A DNA stretch of 51,948 bases from positions 1 to 51,948 of the forward strand of contig MDYQ01000198.1 in assembly GCA_003024175.1 (NCBI GenBank), in the 5' to 3' direction. Source of the stretch: Planoprotostelium fungivorum (Eukaryota; Evosea; Variosea; Cavosteliida; Cavosteliaceae). The translations under genes and the position numbers were made by a program. The notes beneath the pieces are model-generated. The model was not told the origin of the DNA and made no database searches. It worked only from the letters and a program-made list of their open reading frames with translations. This document shows positions 35,073 to 46,490 of this stretch, piece after piece (within the stretch, counting starts at the first letter, position 1; every line of letters begins with the position of its first letter).

Positions 35073-37055
35073 TCAATCTTTTATCGGCAGTTGTTTCGTC
35101 GCGTAGACGAGGAGAAATTTGAGATCGGTGAGGAGATATTTGAGTGATTTCGTCCACGTTTCCTCGTTGTTGAACTGTAGCTTGATCGACATGTCTCCAA
35201 TCTTCTCCTTCTCGATCCTGATCCATGTCATCCGATATTCATCGAGAGGTTGGTCGATGATGAGAAGAGATGATGAGAAGAGACGATGAGAAGAGATGAT
35301 GAGAAGGCATGATGAGAAGAGATGATGTCACCTGTATGGCAATTTGAAGGTCTTGTCTTTCGATTCTGCGTATTCACCAATCTCTGAGACACAAGAGAGG
35401 AACGCGGCCATACCTGAATCGAATCTTCTGTACCAAAACAATCTACCCAGACTCAAATCACCAGATCCATACCTACACCCGTCACCCACATGATCGACGA
35501 AATTTCCTCGAGATCTCTCACAGTTCGTAAGGTGAATTATCGCTGATTCTCTCCATCTTTGATGAACTTCCCATGGGAAGCAGTCGGTATCTACAACGGT
35601 CAATCTTTCGATCGTGAACTCATACTCACGTGCTGAATTTGAAAGCCAATTTCCTGGAAATGGTGTACAAGAGGAGTGTGGCCTGTCCCCACGCCGCGTT
35701 GATCTCGTCCCAATGGACGGGTTGGCTGGGCAACCGTCCCAATCTACACCCATTGATCGTCCCAAAATGTCCGTCGTACCTTTTCGATCAGTTTCTTCTC
35801 CCTCGATCGACTCACGAGATGTGGAAGGTGTCATTGTAGATGTTCGTCTCTCGCAGTGATTTCAGATCTTCCGTCGCATTTGTCAATCGAATGTGAACGG
35901 CCTCGTTATCATCCAAGTAATTCTGATAGTCTCCCTGGTACTCTGCAAAATGTTCCAAGTATCTGAAATTTCGTCGGGATTTCGATCACGTGACGTGGAA
36001 TGGACTCACTTGGTTTCGAGTCGATCGATCTCCTCTTCTTCTTCTGTGACGTACTTGTGTTCTTCCTCTAAGACTGCCCTCTCCCTCATCAGATCTTCCA
36101 TCTGTGACATCAACCTCTTCTCCTCCTCTTCCATCTATTTCCCTTCAGATGACTGTGCGAGCGAAATCTCGTCGAGATCTCGCGGACTCACCGCTTTGAT
36201 CTCAGCGTCCAATTCTTCTTCGCTGAGTTGGGATACATTCTCGTTCTGGAATCGTTGCAATTGTTCCTCGTAGATCTCCCTCTCTCTCGTGTAGACATCG
36301 ACTGACGACACATGAGCATGAGCACCATCATCATCCGTCTCCTCACTCTTTCTATCTGTTGCCCTCTGGACTTTGATGACACATTCCCTGCACAGGGGAT
36401 GTTCTATGGTCGTCTCGTCTGATATAAATTCGAAGAGAGCGTGAGCTCGTGATAATTTCGCGTGGTCGTGTGGTTCTTTGTGGGGGTGATGCGCTGTTTG
36501 TCTTCACTCTCTCATCGTGTTGACGGACTCACTCATGGGACTGGTCGGTGATGACATGTACAAGGCACCTTGTATGTGAACGGGTGGAGAGATAGCGTTG
36601 TGGTCCAACATGTTCGGTTGGGATGTCTGTAGGTGTTGACTGGTGGTCGTCAGTGATGATGGATGCATACAGATGGAAGAGGTGACGCACCGAAATGGTC
36701 TTTTGAAGAGTGAGAGAGCTGCGGATTGTAGAGAAGAAGGGAGGTTGTCTGAGTGGGACAGATTGTGAGGTTGTTTCTGATGAGTCTGAATGATAATGAG
36801 TGGAGTCATCAGTTGTCGGCATCACCTGTTGAGAAGAGGATATCTCTTTGACGTGAGCTTCTGTTTCACGAAGTTTTGATTCCACCTCTAATGATGTGTT
36901 AGGTCGATTGGAACATGCGAGACATGAATATAATATGTTTTACCTTCTAAACTCGAAAATGCAACCTGGTTCCGAGAGAGATCAAAATCGAGTATGTGTT
37001 CATCCATTATGATTGGTTTGCGACATGTTGGATTTTGGCAACAAAATTCGGTCAT
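35073..37055 (-). CDS. ATG6: Beclin 1 / Atg6 (Vps30)
   Basis: The start is [20 protein letters not shown]; with the later [16 protein letters not shown] it supplies the paired cysteines seen at Beclin N-termini. A central coiled coil follows ([53 protein letters not shown]). The evolutionarily conserved C-terminal domain is clear: [66 protein letters not shown] and [20 protein letters not shown]. Beclin is a subunit of the class III PI3-kinase complex with Vps34 and Vps15, which makes PI3P at autophagosomes and endosomes. About nine introns are present. One near 35260-35330 is built of GATGAGAAGA repeats. The gene is divergent from the tetraspan gene; the 115-bp spacer contains CGTTGTAGAT at 37118-37127. 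Confidence 0.93.
35260..35328. repeat. GATGAGAAGA-type tandem repeat in a Beclin intron
   Basis: Roughly four to five units of GATGAGAAGA(GAT) lie in an intron near the 3' end of the Beclin gene. The purine-rich strand is the plus strand, so the transcript carries a pyrimidine-rich tract ahead of the acceptor side. Confidence 0.7.
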
Positions 37056-37170
37056 GATGTGTGCTGTTTCTTGTCTCTATGCTCATTCGGATGGATCTCC
37101 TCCCCCGCAATGTGAGACGTTGTAGATCACGAAAGACAAACACGGCCGCTTTCAGACACAAGAGATCAAC

Positions 37171-38102
37171 ATGGGAAGAGTAACATTGTGCTGTTCCTTG
37201 GGCATTCTTATCGCTGTTCTAGTCATCGTGAGAACGACACGAGAATGAGCATCATATCATCTGACTTCGACAGGCCGCCGCTTCTGGCCTGAGCTATCTG
37301 ACGTTCTTGGGCAACAGAGAGCAACGTGAGACATCGCCTCTATTTCGAACTTGCGTCATGTTGATCGAAGCGAACAGTGGTCACCTCCGATGGCAGCACT
37401 CTCGTTGTGGGTGGAAACGCGACCAACTGCGATGCTGCCGCCGAACACATCTCTCGCCCCTTCCTGCTGAAGGTGATCGAACATCACGATTAAGAGTGGC
37501 GTCGAACATGCTACAGGTGTCCGAGGACCCCGAGAGCTTCTATTGTGGATGGTCTGGCAAGAGCACGATCGTCAGAGGACTCTCCCTCTTCGCCCACTTC
37601 TTCTTTTCCATGTTCATAATGCTGTCCGCAATCCGCAGATTCCGCTCTTACATCATCGTCGTATCCTATCATCCATATCCATCCTCTCTGCATGTCTTCT
37701 CCTTCACTTTCAGTCCATCATCCTGTCCTTCGCACTGTGTGCCATGTCATTTGCCGTCCTCGCATACGATTTCACCAGCACTTCAGGAACGAGAGCTTGG
37801 TGTAATGACAACCACCCCGGTCAGTCCATCACAATCTACAGTTCACGAGTTGACGTATCACAGGTGCTACGGTCCACACAAAGACAAAGGGAACCGTGAC
37901 CGACATCACATGTGATCTGATGAACTTCTATCTGACCATTGGAGGATCTGGTCTACTCGGAGTGTTATGGGTGAGTCTGTGATGACACCATCAAGTGACA
38001 AGGTCACAGATCATCTCGTTCATCATTGGCATTGGATTGTTCAGAGAGACTGCAAAGCCGGCTGCATCAGAGGAATCAAAGTCGTTGTTGATAGACGATT
38101 AA
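37171..38102 (+). CDS. Four-helix (tetraspan-like) membrane protein
   Basis: The first helix is at the N-terminus (MGRVTLCCSLGILIAVLVIA). A large loop with Cys and an N-glycosylation-type site follows (LVVGGNATNCDAAA, DPESFYCGWSGKST). Then come helices LFAHFFFSMFIMLSAI, SILSFALCAMSFAVLAY, and FYLTIGGSGLLGVLWIISFI with IGIGLF, and an acidic tail ending SLLIDD. A second loop also has Cys (TRAWCNDNHPG, DITCDLMNFY). Two cysteine-bearing extracellular loops and short ends resemble tetraspan families such as claudin-like or tetraspanin proteins, but the CCG motif of true tetraspanins is absent. Exon 2 joins exon 3 at the acceptor just before TGGTCACC. Five introns of about 40-70 nt. Confidence 0.7.
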
Positions 38103-38198
38103 AGAGACGGCTCTGATGATAACGGGTAATTTAGTGTTGATTTCTTAAATAGTGGGAGCATGGCGATGAGTCCCACCACTCGAGGTTCAAGATCTGAC

Positions 38199-38204
38199 TT
38201 TATT
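38199..38204 (-). promoter_or_regulatory. AATAAA signal overlapping the stop of the GILT-like gene
   Basis: On the minus strand the hexamer contains the TAA stop (38200-38202), the fourth such overlap in the window. Confidence 0.5.
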
Positions 38205-39004
38205 GTGACACGATGATCGGTTGTGTGCAAGCGGCAGGCTTACTCTCTCCAGTGTAGTGAGAGCAGAGGTATTGAACGATCTTCTTCTCATCGTGTGTCT
38301 TGCACTTCTTCCAAGTTCCATCATGAACGCAAAACAGTTTGCCCTGAATGAACATGGTGCAAGATTTCCTGTATTTTGTCAATTCTCCTCATCGTGATCG
38401 ACTCTTCTTCACTTGACTCCCTTTGATTCCGTGTATCGAAAGGATTCAGACAGGAGCTGGGCTCCTCGTTGACTGATGGCGCACTCTCTCAAGGCGGTCG
38501 TATTCCAATCTGATAAATCAGGAGGGTGTAGTGATGATGCATCTCACCATTTGACGTTGCGGTAGACGCTCCTCCGTCTTGTTCGATGACGAAATCCCAC
38601 CATTTTTCTGTCTGCTCTCTGGCACACAGCTGCATACGGTTGTCCATACACTAGGGTGACGTAAGATGACTAATTGACAACAACAACAAATACTTCACCT
38701 CAGTAGGGCCGTGCATGCATTCAAATTGACCATTCTTCTCACCCCCAATGTAATGCATGCTGACGTTCAGAATGGGTGCCAATTGTTGAACGATTGGATT
38801 GAAGAAGCGCTCGCAAAATCTTGCATCTTGATTGAAGTCAGTTCTCTCTTGGAAGAGCATCGAATCAATCACGACTGCACCTGGACAGTGTGACATCACG
38901 AAGAATTCCAGAGATACTTTTTGAGGCTCTCCAGCTGCGTCAGTGGCATCATTGTATCCTAACAGAGATACCAATAGTATAGTTGTCGTAAGCAGCCCCT
39001 TCAT
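38200..39004 (-). CDS. GILT-like secreted/lysosomal protein with altered active site
   Basis: The signal peptide is MKGLLTTTILLVSLLGYNDA. The thioredoxin-like start reads SLEFFVMSHCPGAVVIDS, where GILT enzymes have CxxC; here the second cysteine is Ala (CPGA). The GILT signature with spacing C-HG-EC-N-C is present across an intron (CMHGPTE then CMDNRMQLC). Further family-like segments: WWDFVIEQDGG, WNTTALRECAISQRGAQLL, and a C-terminal Cys-rich extension (KSCTMFIQGKLFCVHDGTWK, QYLCSHYTGESKPAACTQP). GILT is the lysosomal gamma-interferon-inducible thiol reductase that reduces disulfides of endocytosed proteins. With one active-site Cys gone, this copy may act as a monothiol or binding protein. 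The stop TAA at 38200-38202 lies within an AATAAA signal. Confidence 0.82.
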
Positions 39005-39094
39005 GTTTCCGCGGAGCAACGCGACGATAAGGATTGTAGTGGACGAGATTATTCAAATAAAAAACACAAAAGAGGGCCTCGGTTTCTCAGAGGC

Positions 39095-42000
39095 ATGACA
39101 GAGGCCATCGCAACTGAAGCGCCTCACATTCGAATACAGCAGGGAATCAACAGGTTGATTAAAGAGGTACCCAGAAAGTCTGCACAGCTAAAGACACAAC
39201 TCCAAACCGCATACGGTAAGAATCCTAACACCCGTCGGTACTGAAAATAGAGTCACAGATACACTAGAGAAGCAGAAGGATGAGGGAACGAAGGGGTTAG
39301 TTCTTTTGTGATAGACATACGATTCGGGGATTGATGATGATGGCAGGTCTTCGGGTGTTCCTACAAATCCAACGGAGCTAGACAAATTGGCCAACAAACT
39401 CGTGTCTGCCCTACGACAGGCCTGTGAGCTCAAAAACGCAAAGATCACTGGAATTGCATTGGACATTACACATGTGCGTGGACAAACACCTCTCATTGTT
39501 ATCATCTTCTCTTACTTTTATCCCTCATATCACAGAATATTCTCGAGACACATGTTGATATCCCACAGAAACTGATGGATTACGGGTATCTGAGAGGAGC
39601 AGCCGTTGACGAAGAAGACGGCAAGAAGTTGATGCCAAAAGTCATCGCTATGATCAGCACCTGCTTCGACCAATCAGATGATAACGTCCAACTCCAGATC
39701 ATCAAAGCCTTCCACACTGCAGTCGCTTCACCCATCTGTGACGTCCACGAGGCTTCCCTCTTGACGGCCATTCGCACGTGTTACAACATCTTCTTGGTCA
39801 GCCGCAATCAGGTAATCGACCCCATCCTCTCCCTCCTCATCTCGATAGGTCAACCAGACCACTGCGAAAGCAACATTGACTCAGATGTTACACATCATCT
39901 TCTCTCGTATGGAGTTGCAGATGTCACCCGACATTGTGATCGGTGATCGCCCTCACAACTCACTCTCAATGACACCCTCTCCAGGTATCGACGACACCTT
40001 CGAAGAGGACATCGATGAGCAGATCAAACAGATCGAAGGTGGCAACGATGGAACGCCCACTAAGCCCAGAGCCACTCGTGAGGCCTCCGTCTCAGACATT
40101 CGAAAGGAATTAGAGAGGCAGCAACAAGCGGAGAAGATCAAGGAGAGACAGCAGAAGGAAGAAGAGGCCAACACAGTCGAAGGTTTCGCGCTGCAGACCA
40201 TCCAAGGCATCATCGATAAACTCACGGAGAGACCCAACGAGACGGTGAGCCACTCCCCGTGGGTCCTGCGGCCGAGTGGGTCTGATCGTTCTGCAGAACG
40301 GTGACACCGCCGCTGCAGAAGAAGCTAGGAGTGCGGGACATCACGTGTTCACCGATTGCTACTTGGTGTTCCGCGCCCTGTGCAAGAGATCTATGAAGGA
40401 CCCATCGAAAGAGTGAATCTACAACCCGCCACGGAAGAATGACGGAAAACAGGTCCGCCGCAGACATGAACTCGATCGATATGAGGAGCAAGATCTTGTC
40501 TCTGGATCTCATCTTGGGCATCTTGGAGGGATCTGGTCCCGTCTTCAAGAGTTGTGACAAGTTCATCAACAGTGCCATCAAGAAGTACCTCATCATCTCT
40601 CTTCTCACCAACGGTGTCTCTTCTAATCCTAGAGTCTTCCGTCTGTCCCTCTCCATCTTTCTCTCTCTCGTCTCTTCTTTCAAAGATTATCTAAAGGTGA
40701 GAATCTGATGCACATCTCCTTGGTTTCAATTGAAATGATCACACACCGTTCATTTCCAGTGCATCCACGATGACACATCCATCACTGAAACATCACATCG
40801 ATGAAATCTGATGCATCGACAGACCGAACTGGGAGTGTTCTACACGAAGATCTTCCTCTTCATCTTGGAGAGTGGTAACAGCACCATCCAGCAGAAGTGG
40901 ATGGTCCTCCAAGTCCTCCTTCAGATCTGCAAGAATCCCCAGGCACTCGTGGACATATTCATCAACTACGATTGTGACATCGATTCAAAGGATGTCTACG
41001 AGAGGATCATCAACGATCTCTCTCGCATCGCTCACGGCAGACACACCCTGGGTGGTGATCCATCCTCTGAGATGAAGTTGAAGATATTGGGATTGGAGTG
41101 CATGGTCACCATCATGAGATCTCTCGTCGATTGGTCCAAGGATGTCAGGAAGCAGAACGAGAGTCTGTCTGTCTTGGAGGAGACCGTGGATACGAACGCG
41201 AACGGTATCGCGACACCGAAGAAGGCAAAGTCGAGTGAGGGAGCTGGATTGGGTGACAGCGTCGAGTTAGGTGAGTGTCTCTACAACGAATCTCAGTGGT
41301 GTCTTTTTTTCCCTCCTCTCCACTGTCGTCACCGTCCTCGCGATGTCTCTTCTCTCTCGATGATGTCATGACATTTGACAGGTAACACGACACCCGTGAG
41401 AACACCGAACAAGGTCCAAGTGGGTCCAGATTTCAACGCGGCGAGACAGACCAAGATCCTCTTGTCCGAGGGTGTCCGAAAATTCAACTCGAATCCAAAG
41501 AAGGGAATGAAATTTCTCATCGAATCCTCCTTCGTGGAGAACACACCCGACTCCGTCTCCAGGTTCCTCAGGAACCAAGAGAACTTGGACAAGGCCGCCA
41601 TCGGTGACTACTTGGGAGAGAAGTGATCGACATCTATTCGACGTGACACTGATTCAAACAGGGACCCCTTCTGCATCTCTACCCTCCACAGCTACGTCGA
41701 CGCTTTCTCTTTCGAAAATCTCGCTGTGGATCTGGCTCTCAGAAAATTCTTATCACCGTTCCGTCTTCCAGGAGAGGCTCAGAAGATCGATCGTATGATG
41801 GAGAAATTCGCCGAACGTTATTTCTCTCAGCACAGCAACGTTGGATTCGCCAATGCAGATTCGGTGTACATCTTGGCCTTCTCGATCATCATGTTGGCAA
41901 CGGATCTACACAGTCCATCCATCAAGAACAAGATGACGAAACAGATCTGGATCGAGAGACAGTCCAAGAACAACGGGGGAGGGGGTGGGGGAGGCCGGTG

Positions 42001-45000
42001 GACCAAAACATTGATCCATCCCAGATTACGACGGGAAATTTCTTTCCGAAGTGTTCGATCGCATTGCGGCCAGTCCGATCAAGTTGCAAGACCAAGAGGA
42101 CAACGATGATGATCTGGGTGATCTGACATCTGCAGACCCGAAGACGAGGAGGAAGAAGTTCCAGCGTGAGATGGAGAGAACCATCACGAAATCGGCCCAA
42201 GTGATCAAGGAGAAGAGCAAAGACAAGGGAACCATGTATTATCGAGCCAAGCAGACGGAATTGGTTCAGCCCATGTTTGATATCGCGTGGAGACCCATGT
42301 TGGCAGCCTTCTCTGTATTGATGGAAGACAGTGACGATCCAGAGGTGAGATCATGATGATGATCATGATGACGATGACGATGATGATGATGACGATGATG
42401 ATGATGATGATGATGACGATGATGAAGGTGTACATGTTGTGTCTGGAAGGATTGAGACAGAACACCACTCTCAGCTGCACCTTCAACATGGACACCGAGA
42501 GGAACGCATTCGTCACCACCGTCACCAAATTCACCTTCCTCCAACAGTCAAAGGAGATGAAGCAAAAGAACATCGAGAGCATCAAGACCCTCATGGACGT
42601 CGCCCTCACCGATGGAAACTACCTCCACGACAGCTGGCTGCAGATCTTAAAGTGCATGTCTATCCTAGAGCAGCTTCACTTGGTCGGATCCGGTGCATCG
42701 ACTGAAGCCATTCCTCGTTTCAATTCGGATGACATGAGAGGGTCCACCGGTCTCAGCCGTAACTCGGCTTCCACGCGAGATCTCAAGAGACCCGTCAGCA
42801 TGCAGGTGGGTCACGTGACCTCGATCTTAAGTTGAAATGTGGGACAGGTCAATTACGAGATGGCCAACGCCCAGATGATTGCAGAACACATCAACGCTGG
42901 TGCCATCGACAAGATATTCTCGAACAGCGTCAATCTGAATTCCACTGCCATAGAAGAATTCACGAAAGCCCTGTGTCAGGTCTCCATCGAGGAGATTTCA
43001 TCGGCAAATCCACGAATTTTCAGTCTGCAGAAATTGGTCGAGTTGGCACACTTCAACATGAACCGAGTGCGTCTCGTGTGGTCGAGAGTGTGGAACGTCC
43101 TCGCGGCCCACTTTACAAAGGTGTGACGAATCGTGACGTCATCACTCACTCTGTCAGGTCGGCTGCGACAAGAGCCCCCACATCTCCATGTACGCCATCG
43201 ATTCACTGAAGCAACTGGCCTTCAAGTTTTTAGAGAAGACGGAATTGGCCAACTATCACTTCCAGAAGGAATTCTTGAAGCCGTTCGAACTCATCATGGC
43301 CAATCAATCGGATGTAGCCATCAGGGATATGGTCATCCGATGTCTATCCAACATGGTCTTGGCTCGATCGCACAACATCAGATCGGGTTGGAAGAGCATC
43401 TTTGTCGTATTCACGGTGGCGGCAACGGATCACGACGGTGAGTGGGATCTACAACGTTGTAGAGAGTGACGTGGGACAGAGGCCATCGTGAGGTTGGCTT
43501 TCGACATGGTGCAGGAGATCAATCAGAAGTACTTCCACATGATCGCAGATTCCTTCTTTGTCGATTGTGTCAACTGTCTCGTCGCTTACGGCAACGGTGT
43601 CATTTTCATCGACGTCGCGTGAGTCTTCCAAACAGTTTCACATCCATCATCTCACATCGAAACGCAGATTGAAAGCCATCGATTCCCTGAGCCAATGTGC
43701 GAAGAATCTCGCCGAGGGGAAGATCGTATCGGTGGAAGCCGTGTCCCCCACGAATCCAAAGGTAGTCTTCACCGAGAACGACAGACACCTGTCACTATGG
43801 TTCCCCGTTCTGACAGGTCTATCTGGTATCGTGGGACACTCCCACATTGACATCAGAACCTCGTGAGTCACACTTGTCCTTCGTGGAGATCTGATGGAGA
43901 TTTCCCAGGGCTCTCAGATCTCTGTTCACCATCTTGGAGACGTACGGCTCCATGTTCAATCGAAATTTCTGGGAATTGATGTTCCGCGGAGTCCTGCTGC
44001 CCATATTCGACAACGTAAGGTACGCAGGGGGGGCGGATTTGCTGAAGGAGGACAACGAGTGGCTCACTACAACCTGCCTCTTGGCTCTCAATTCTCTCAT
44101 CGAGCTCTTCTCCGCATTTTTCGTAGACATTTCCTTCCTCCTCGGAGAATTTTTGAACCTGCTGGTCAGCTGCATCCTACAAGGTAAGCCATTCGAAATT
44201 TCACTTTACGTATTCCGCTGACGGGGCTGACAATCGTTGTAGAGAACGAGAGTCTGGCTCGCATCGGGGCGACTTGCTTCTTGCAATTGGTGATGACGAA
44301 TGGAACTAAATTCGACGAAGAGATGTGGACTCTGGTCTGCACCAAGTTATCTCACATCTTGGAGAACAACTCCCCAGTGGAATTGACCTCTCACTCTTCT
44401 GATTTTCAGAAGATCGTCAGCGACACTCCTGCATCCCCTGTCATCGTTGAAGGTATGTCATCACATCATCACATCATCACATCACATCATCACATCATGA
44501 GATCTAAAGATAGAACACAGGAACGGAAGACATCAGCAGCCGAAGCACCATGGTAACCACGGCCAAAGGACTGAGAAGCAAGTGCACCGTTCAACTGGGC
44601 CTCATCGAAGCTCTCAACGAGATCGCCTTCACTCACTATCTCAGCCTCACCACCGATCACCTCTCCGCACTCTTGGACAGCTTAGAAAAATGTTACGCCT
44701 TCTGTCGACAAGTCAACCACGATCCCACCATCCGAATCCGCATCGAGAAATACGGTGATCATCCGTCTACATCGTTGTAGATTGACAGAGACAGGTCTCG
44801 TGGACTTGATGTTGAGGAAAGAGACGACGGCGGTGTCCTGTTACCTGAGAGTTTTGTTCCGTATGTACGGAGAGACGCAGAAGGATTCGGCCAAGCGAAA
44901 TCAGCTGGCCGAGGCCAGATTATTCACGTGAGAGCTGATGGTTTGATGATGGAGATTGAATGTGTGCAGGAAATGTTCCGAGATCATCACAGATTACATG

Positions 45001-45288
45001 AAGAGATTCGGTGATTCGGCTTCGGTGAAAGTGGACAACAAGAAGATCATCACCGTCTACAATCACATCATCATCCAGATCATCAAGGGTCTGTTGGAAA
45101 CCTACGACGAGCAGGTGATGTGAGAGAGAGGGGATGATGCTGAGACGAAACAGTTGAAGAAACACACGAGTAGCCTCTATCCCCTACTGTGTGAGCTCAT
45201 CTTGTGTGACCAGAGCAAGGATCTAAGAGTTGTCCTGCGCAAGATGATGATCAGGATGGGTACCATCCACGAATTGTGCCCTCAGTAA
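39095..45288 (+). CDS. BIG-type Sec7-domain Arf guanine nucleotide exchange factor
   Basis: The N-terminal region is helical (DCB-like, from MTEAIATEAPHIRIQQGINR). The HUS-type region is seen in ILSLDLILGILEGSGPVF, KYLIISLLTNGVSSNPRVFR and SIFLSLVSSFKDYL. The Sec7 domain (about 41390-42130) shows FNSNPKKGMKFLIES, VSRFLRNQENLDKAAIGDYL with the catalytic GEKD glutamate, FRLPGEAQKIDRMMEKFAER, and ADSVYILAFSIIMLATDLHS. A 40-nt G-rich-donor intron near 41985-42024 must be removed to reach DYDGKFLSEVFDRIAASPIK. Downstream HDS helices run to MRMGTIHELCPQ (VVRLVWSRVWNVLAAHF-type segment, VRAIRDMVIRC-type segment). BIG/Sec7p proteins load GTP on Arf1 at the trans-Golgi for vesicle coat recruitment. 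Around 20 introns are present, several carrying the ATCTACAACG motif. Confidence 0.92.
42350..42428. repeat. GATGAT/GATGAC trinucleotide run in an intron of the Arf-GEF gene
   Basis: About 75 bp of ATG/ACG triplets lies between the exons ending EDSDDPE and beginning VYMLCLEGL. It is open in several frames, so automated prediction may wrongly translate it. Confidence 0.85.
43447..43464. repeat. Near-perfect ATCTACAACGTTGTAGA(G) palindrome in a 42-nt intron
   Basis: The intron spans 43438-43479 of the Arf-GEF gene. Seventeen of the 18 dyad positions match the palindrome at 33334-33351. Confidence 0.85.
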
Positions 45289-45322
45289 AGTCATTTAGTC
45301 GTTTGTCTCTTTCTGTTCAAGA

Positions 45323-45537
45323 ATCGATTCCATCATCAACGCCGCGAAAGTTCCTGACCTGTTTTAGACCGGTAAGAAGACTCTGGGATTTATCAACCCT
45401 CTCTTGTACAAGGATGCCGTTCCACAGGGTAGAACTTATCACGACGTCACCAGCGGTAAGAACGGTGGCGAGACTGCCCCGGTTTCGACGCAGTCGCAGG
45501 ATGGGGCCAATGAGCGTACTTTCCAAGCACATCGTAA
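45323..45537 (+). pseudogene. Decayed C-terminal fragment of a sedolisin (S53 serine-carboxyl peptidase)
   Basis: One frame reads DSIINAAKVPDLF, a stop, then TGKKTLGFINPLLYKDA and TYHDVTSGKNGG, which closely follows the sedolisin consensus GKKPLGFLNPLLY…DVTSG. A different frame then gives CPGFDAVAGWGQ, a stop, and AYFPSTS, matching the sedolisin end GFDAVTGWG. Two stops, a frameshift and no upstream catalytic portion (the Arf-GEF gene ends 35 bp before) show that this is a relic. The first stop could be spliced out only with an implausible 18-nt intron. Sedolisins are acidic lysosomal or secreted peptidases of the TPP1 type. Confidence 0.7.
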
Positions 45538-46490
45538 AGGTAGAGTTGAACTGTGTAAGTGTTGCTATTGTTCGGTGTGGTTCGTGCTTTCGTCGAGGTG
45601 ATGAGAGTGGGACGATGAGGTGATGAGGTGTGGGGAACGAAAGAAATGTGGAGAGAAAAAGACACACGAGTTGTTAGATGTGTCTCAGAGCTCTGAGAAA
45701 TTTCGTCGTTCCTCTCGTGTAGTTGTCTCGTGGCTTGCCCACATTTAGACCCCGGCTCACTTGTCACAATTTCAGTTCACGTAAACAACAGAAGCAGTAC
45801 AGGAGGTCAAGCAGGGGACGAGCAGCTCATGGTATGTAGACTTACAGAACGTCTTTCATCTCCCCGGGTAGTCGACTCTGTTCGGGATGTCGAGATCCTC
45901 ATTGTCATCACGAATCACGAGAACATGCTGAACAATAAGGCAGATTCTTTGTGACTAGAACCATAGAGAAGAAGACAAATGGCCGGTCATATGATCTGAT
46001 CCAATCTTGATTGCCAAACATGGCAAGACAAAGTCACGACGTCGAAAGCCGCCTCCTTGGACGTCAATTGCCCACATTCCCACACGTCGATAGACCACTC
46101 CCCTTCCTTCTCAGGTGTCATCGAATAATACTTCTTCTTTTCCTGTCAGTTTATTTCATTGTAGATTCACACCTGCAGACCTGTGGTCTGCGAATGCGAA
46201 TCGAGCCAACCGAATTTCTTCCTTGCCACAACAAACGCAACTGCAAAACAGTCACGTTAAGGCTACGACTCAGCTTATCGTGCACGATTCAGGTTCGTTA
46301 CATCATCCCATCCATCTTCCACATTTCTTTCCATCCTCACGAGCAAGATCTGCTTCAAACGACTTCGAAAGACTTCGAACGACTTCTTTTTGTCCTCTAA
46401 AATGAAGATTCTTCATATATATATGAGATCTGCATAGAAGAGACTTCCAGAACCATCACACTCCAGTGTATGATAATGATCTTCCTCAGG
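45538..46490. other. Long intergenic region before the USP array
   Basis: About 950 bp, the longest gene-free stretch here. Open frames such as 46011-46400 have no protein-like features. Visible elements: one copy of TGCGAATGCGA at 46189-46199, a CATTGTAGATT variant near 46158, CGACTTCGAA-type direct repeats at about 46357-46388, and a TATATATAT run at about 46415-46424, roughly 70 bp before the likely ATG, that could be a core promoter. It may contain an unseen 5' UTR exon or remains of the sedolisin gene. Confidence 0.5.

Noticed and set aside
41940-42050. Poly-glycine insertion in the Sec7 domain
   Set aside because: The G-rich run contains a donor; removing a 40-nt intron restores the normal Sec7 sequence DYDGKFLSEVFDRI.
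42350-42610. Met/Asp/Ile-rich or His-rich ORFs over the GATGAT run
   Set aside because: They arise from translating an intronic triplet repeat in several frames.
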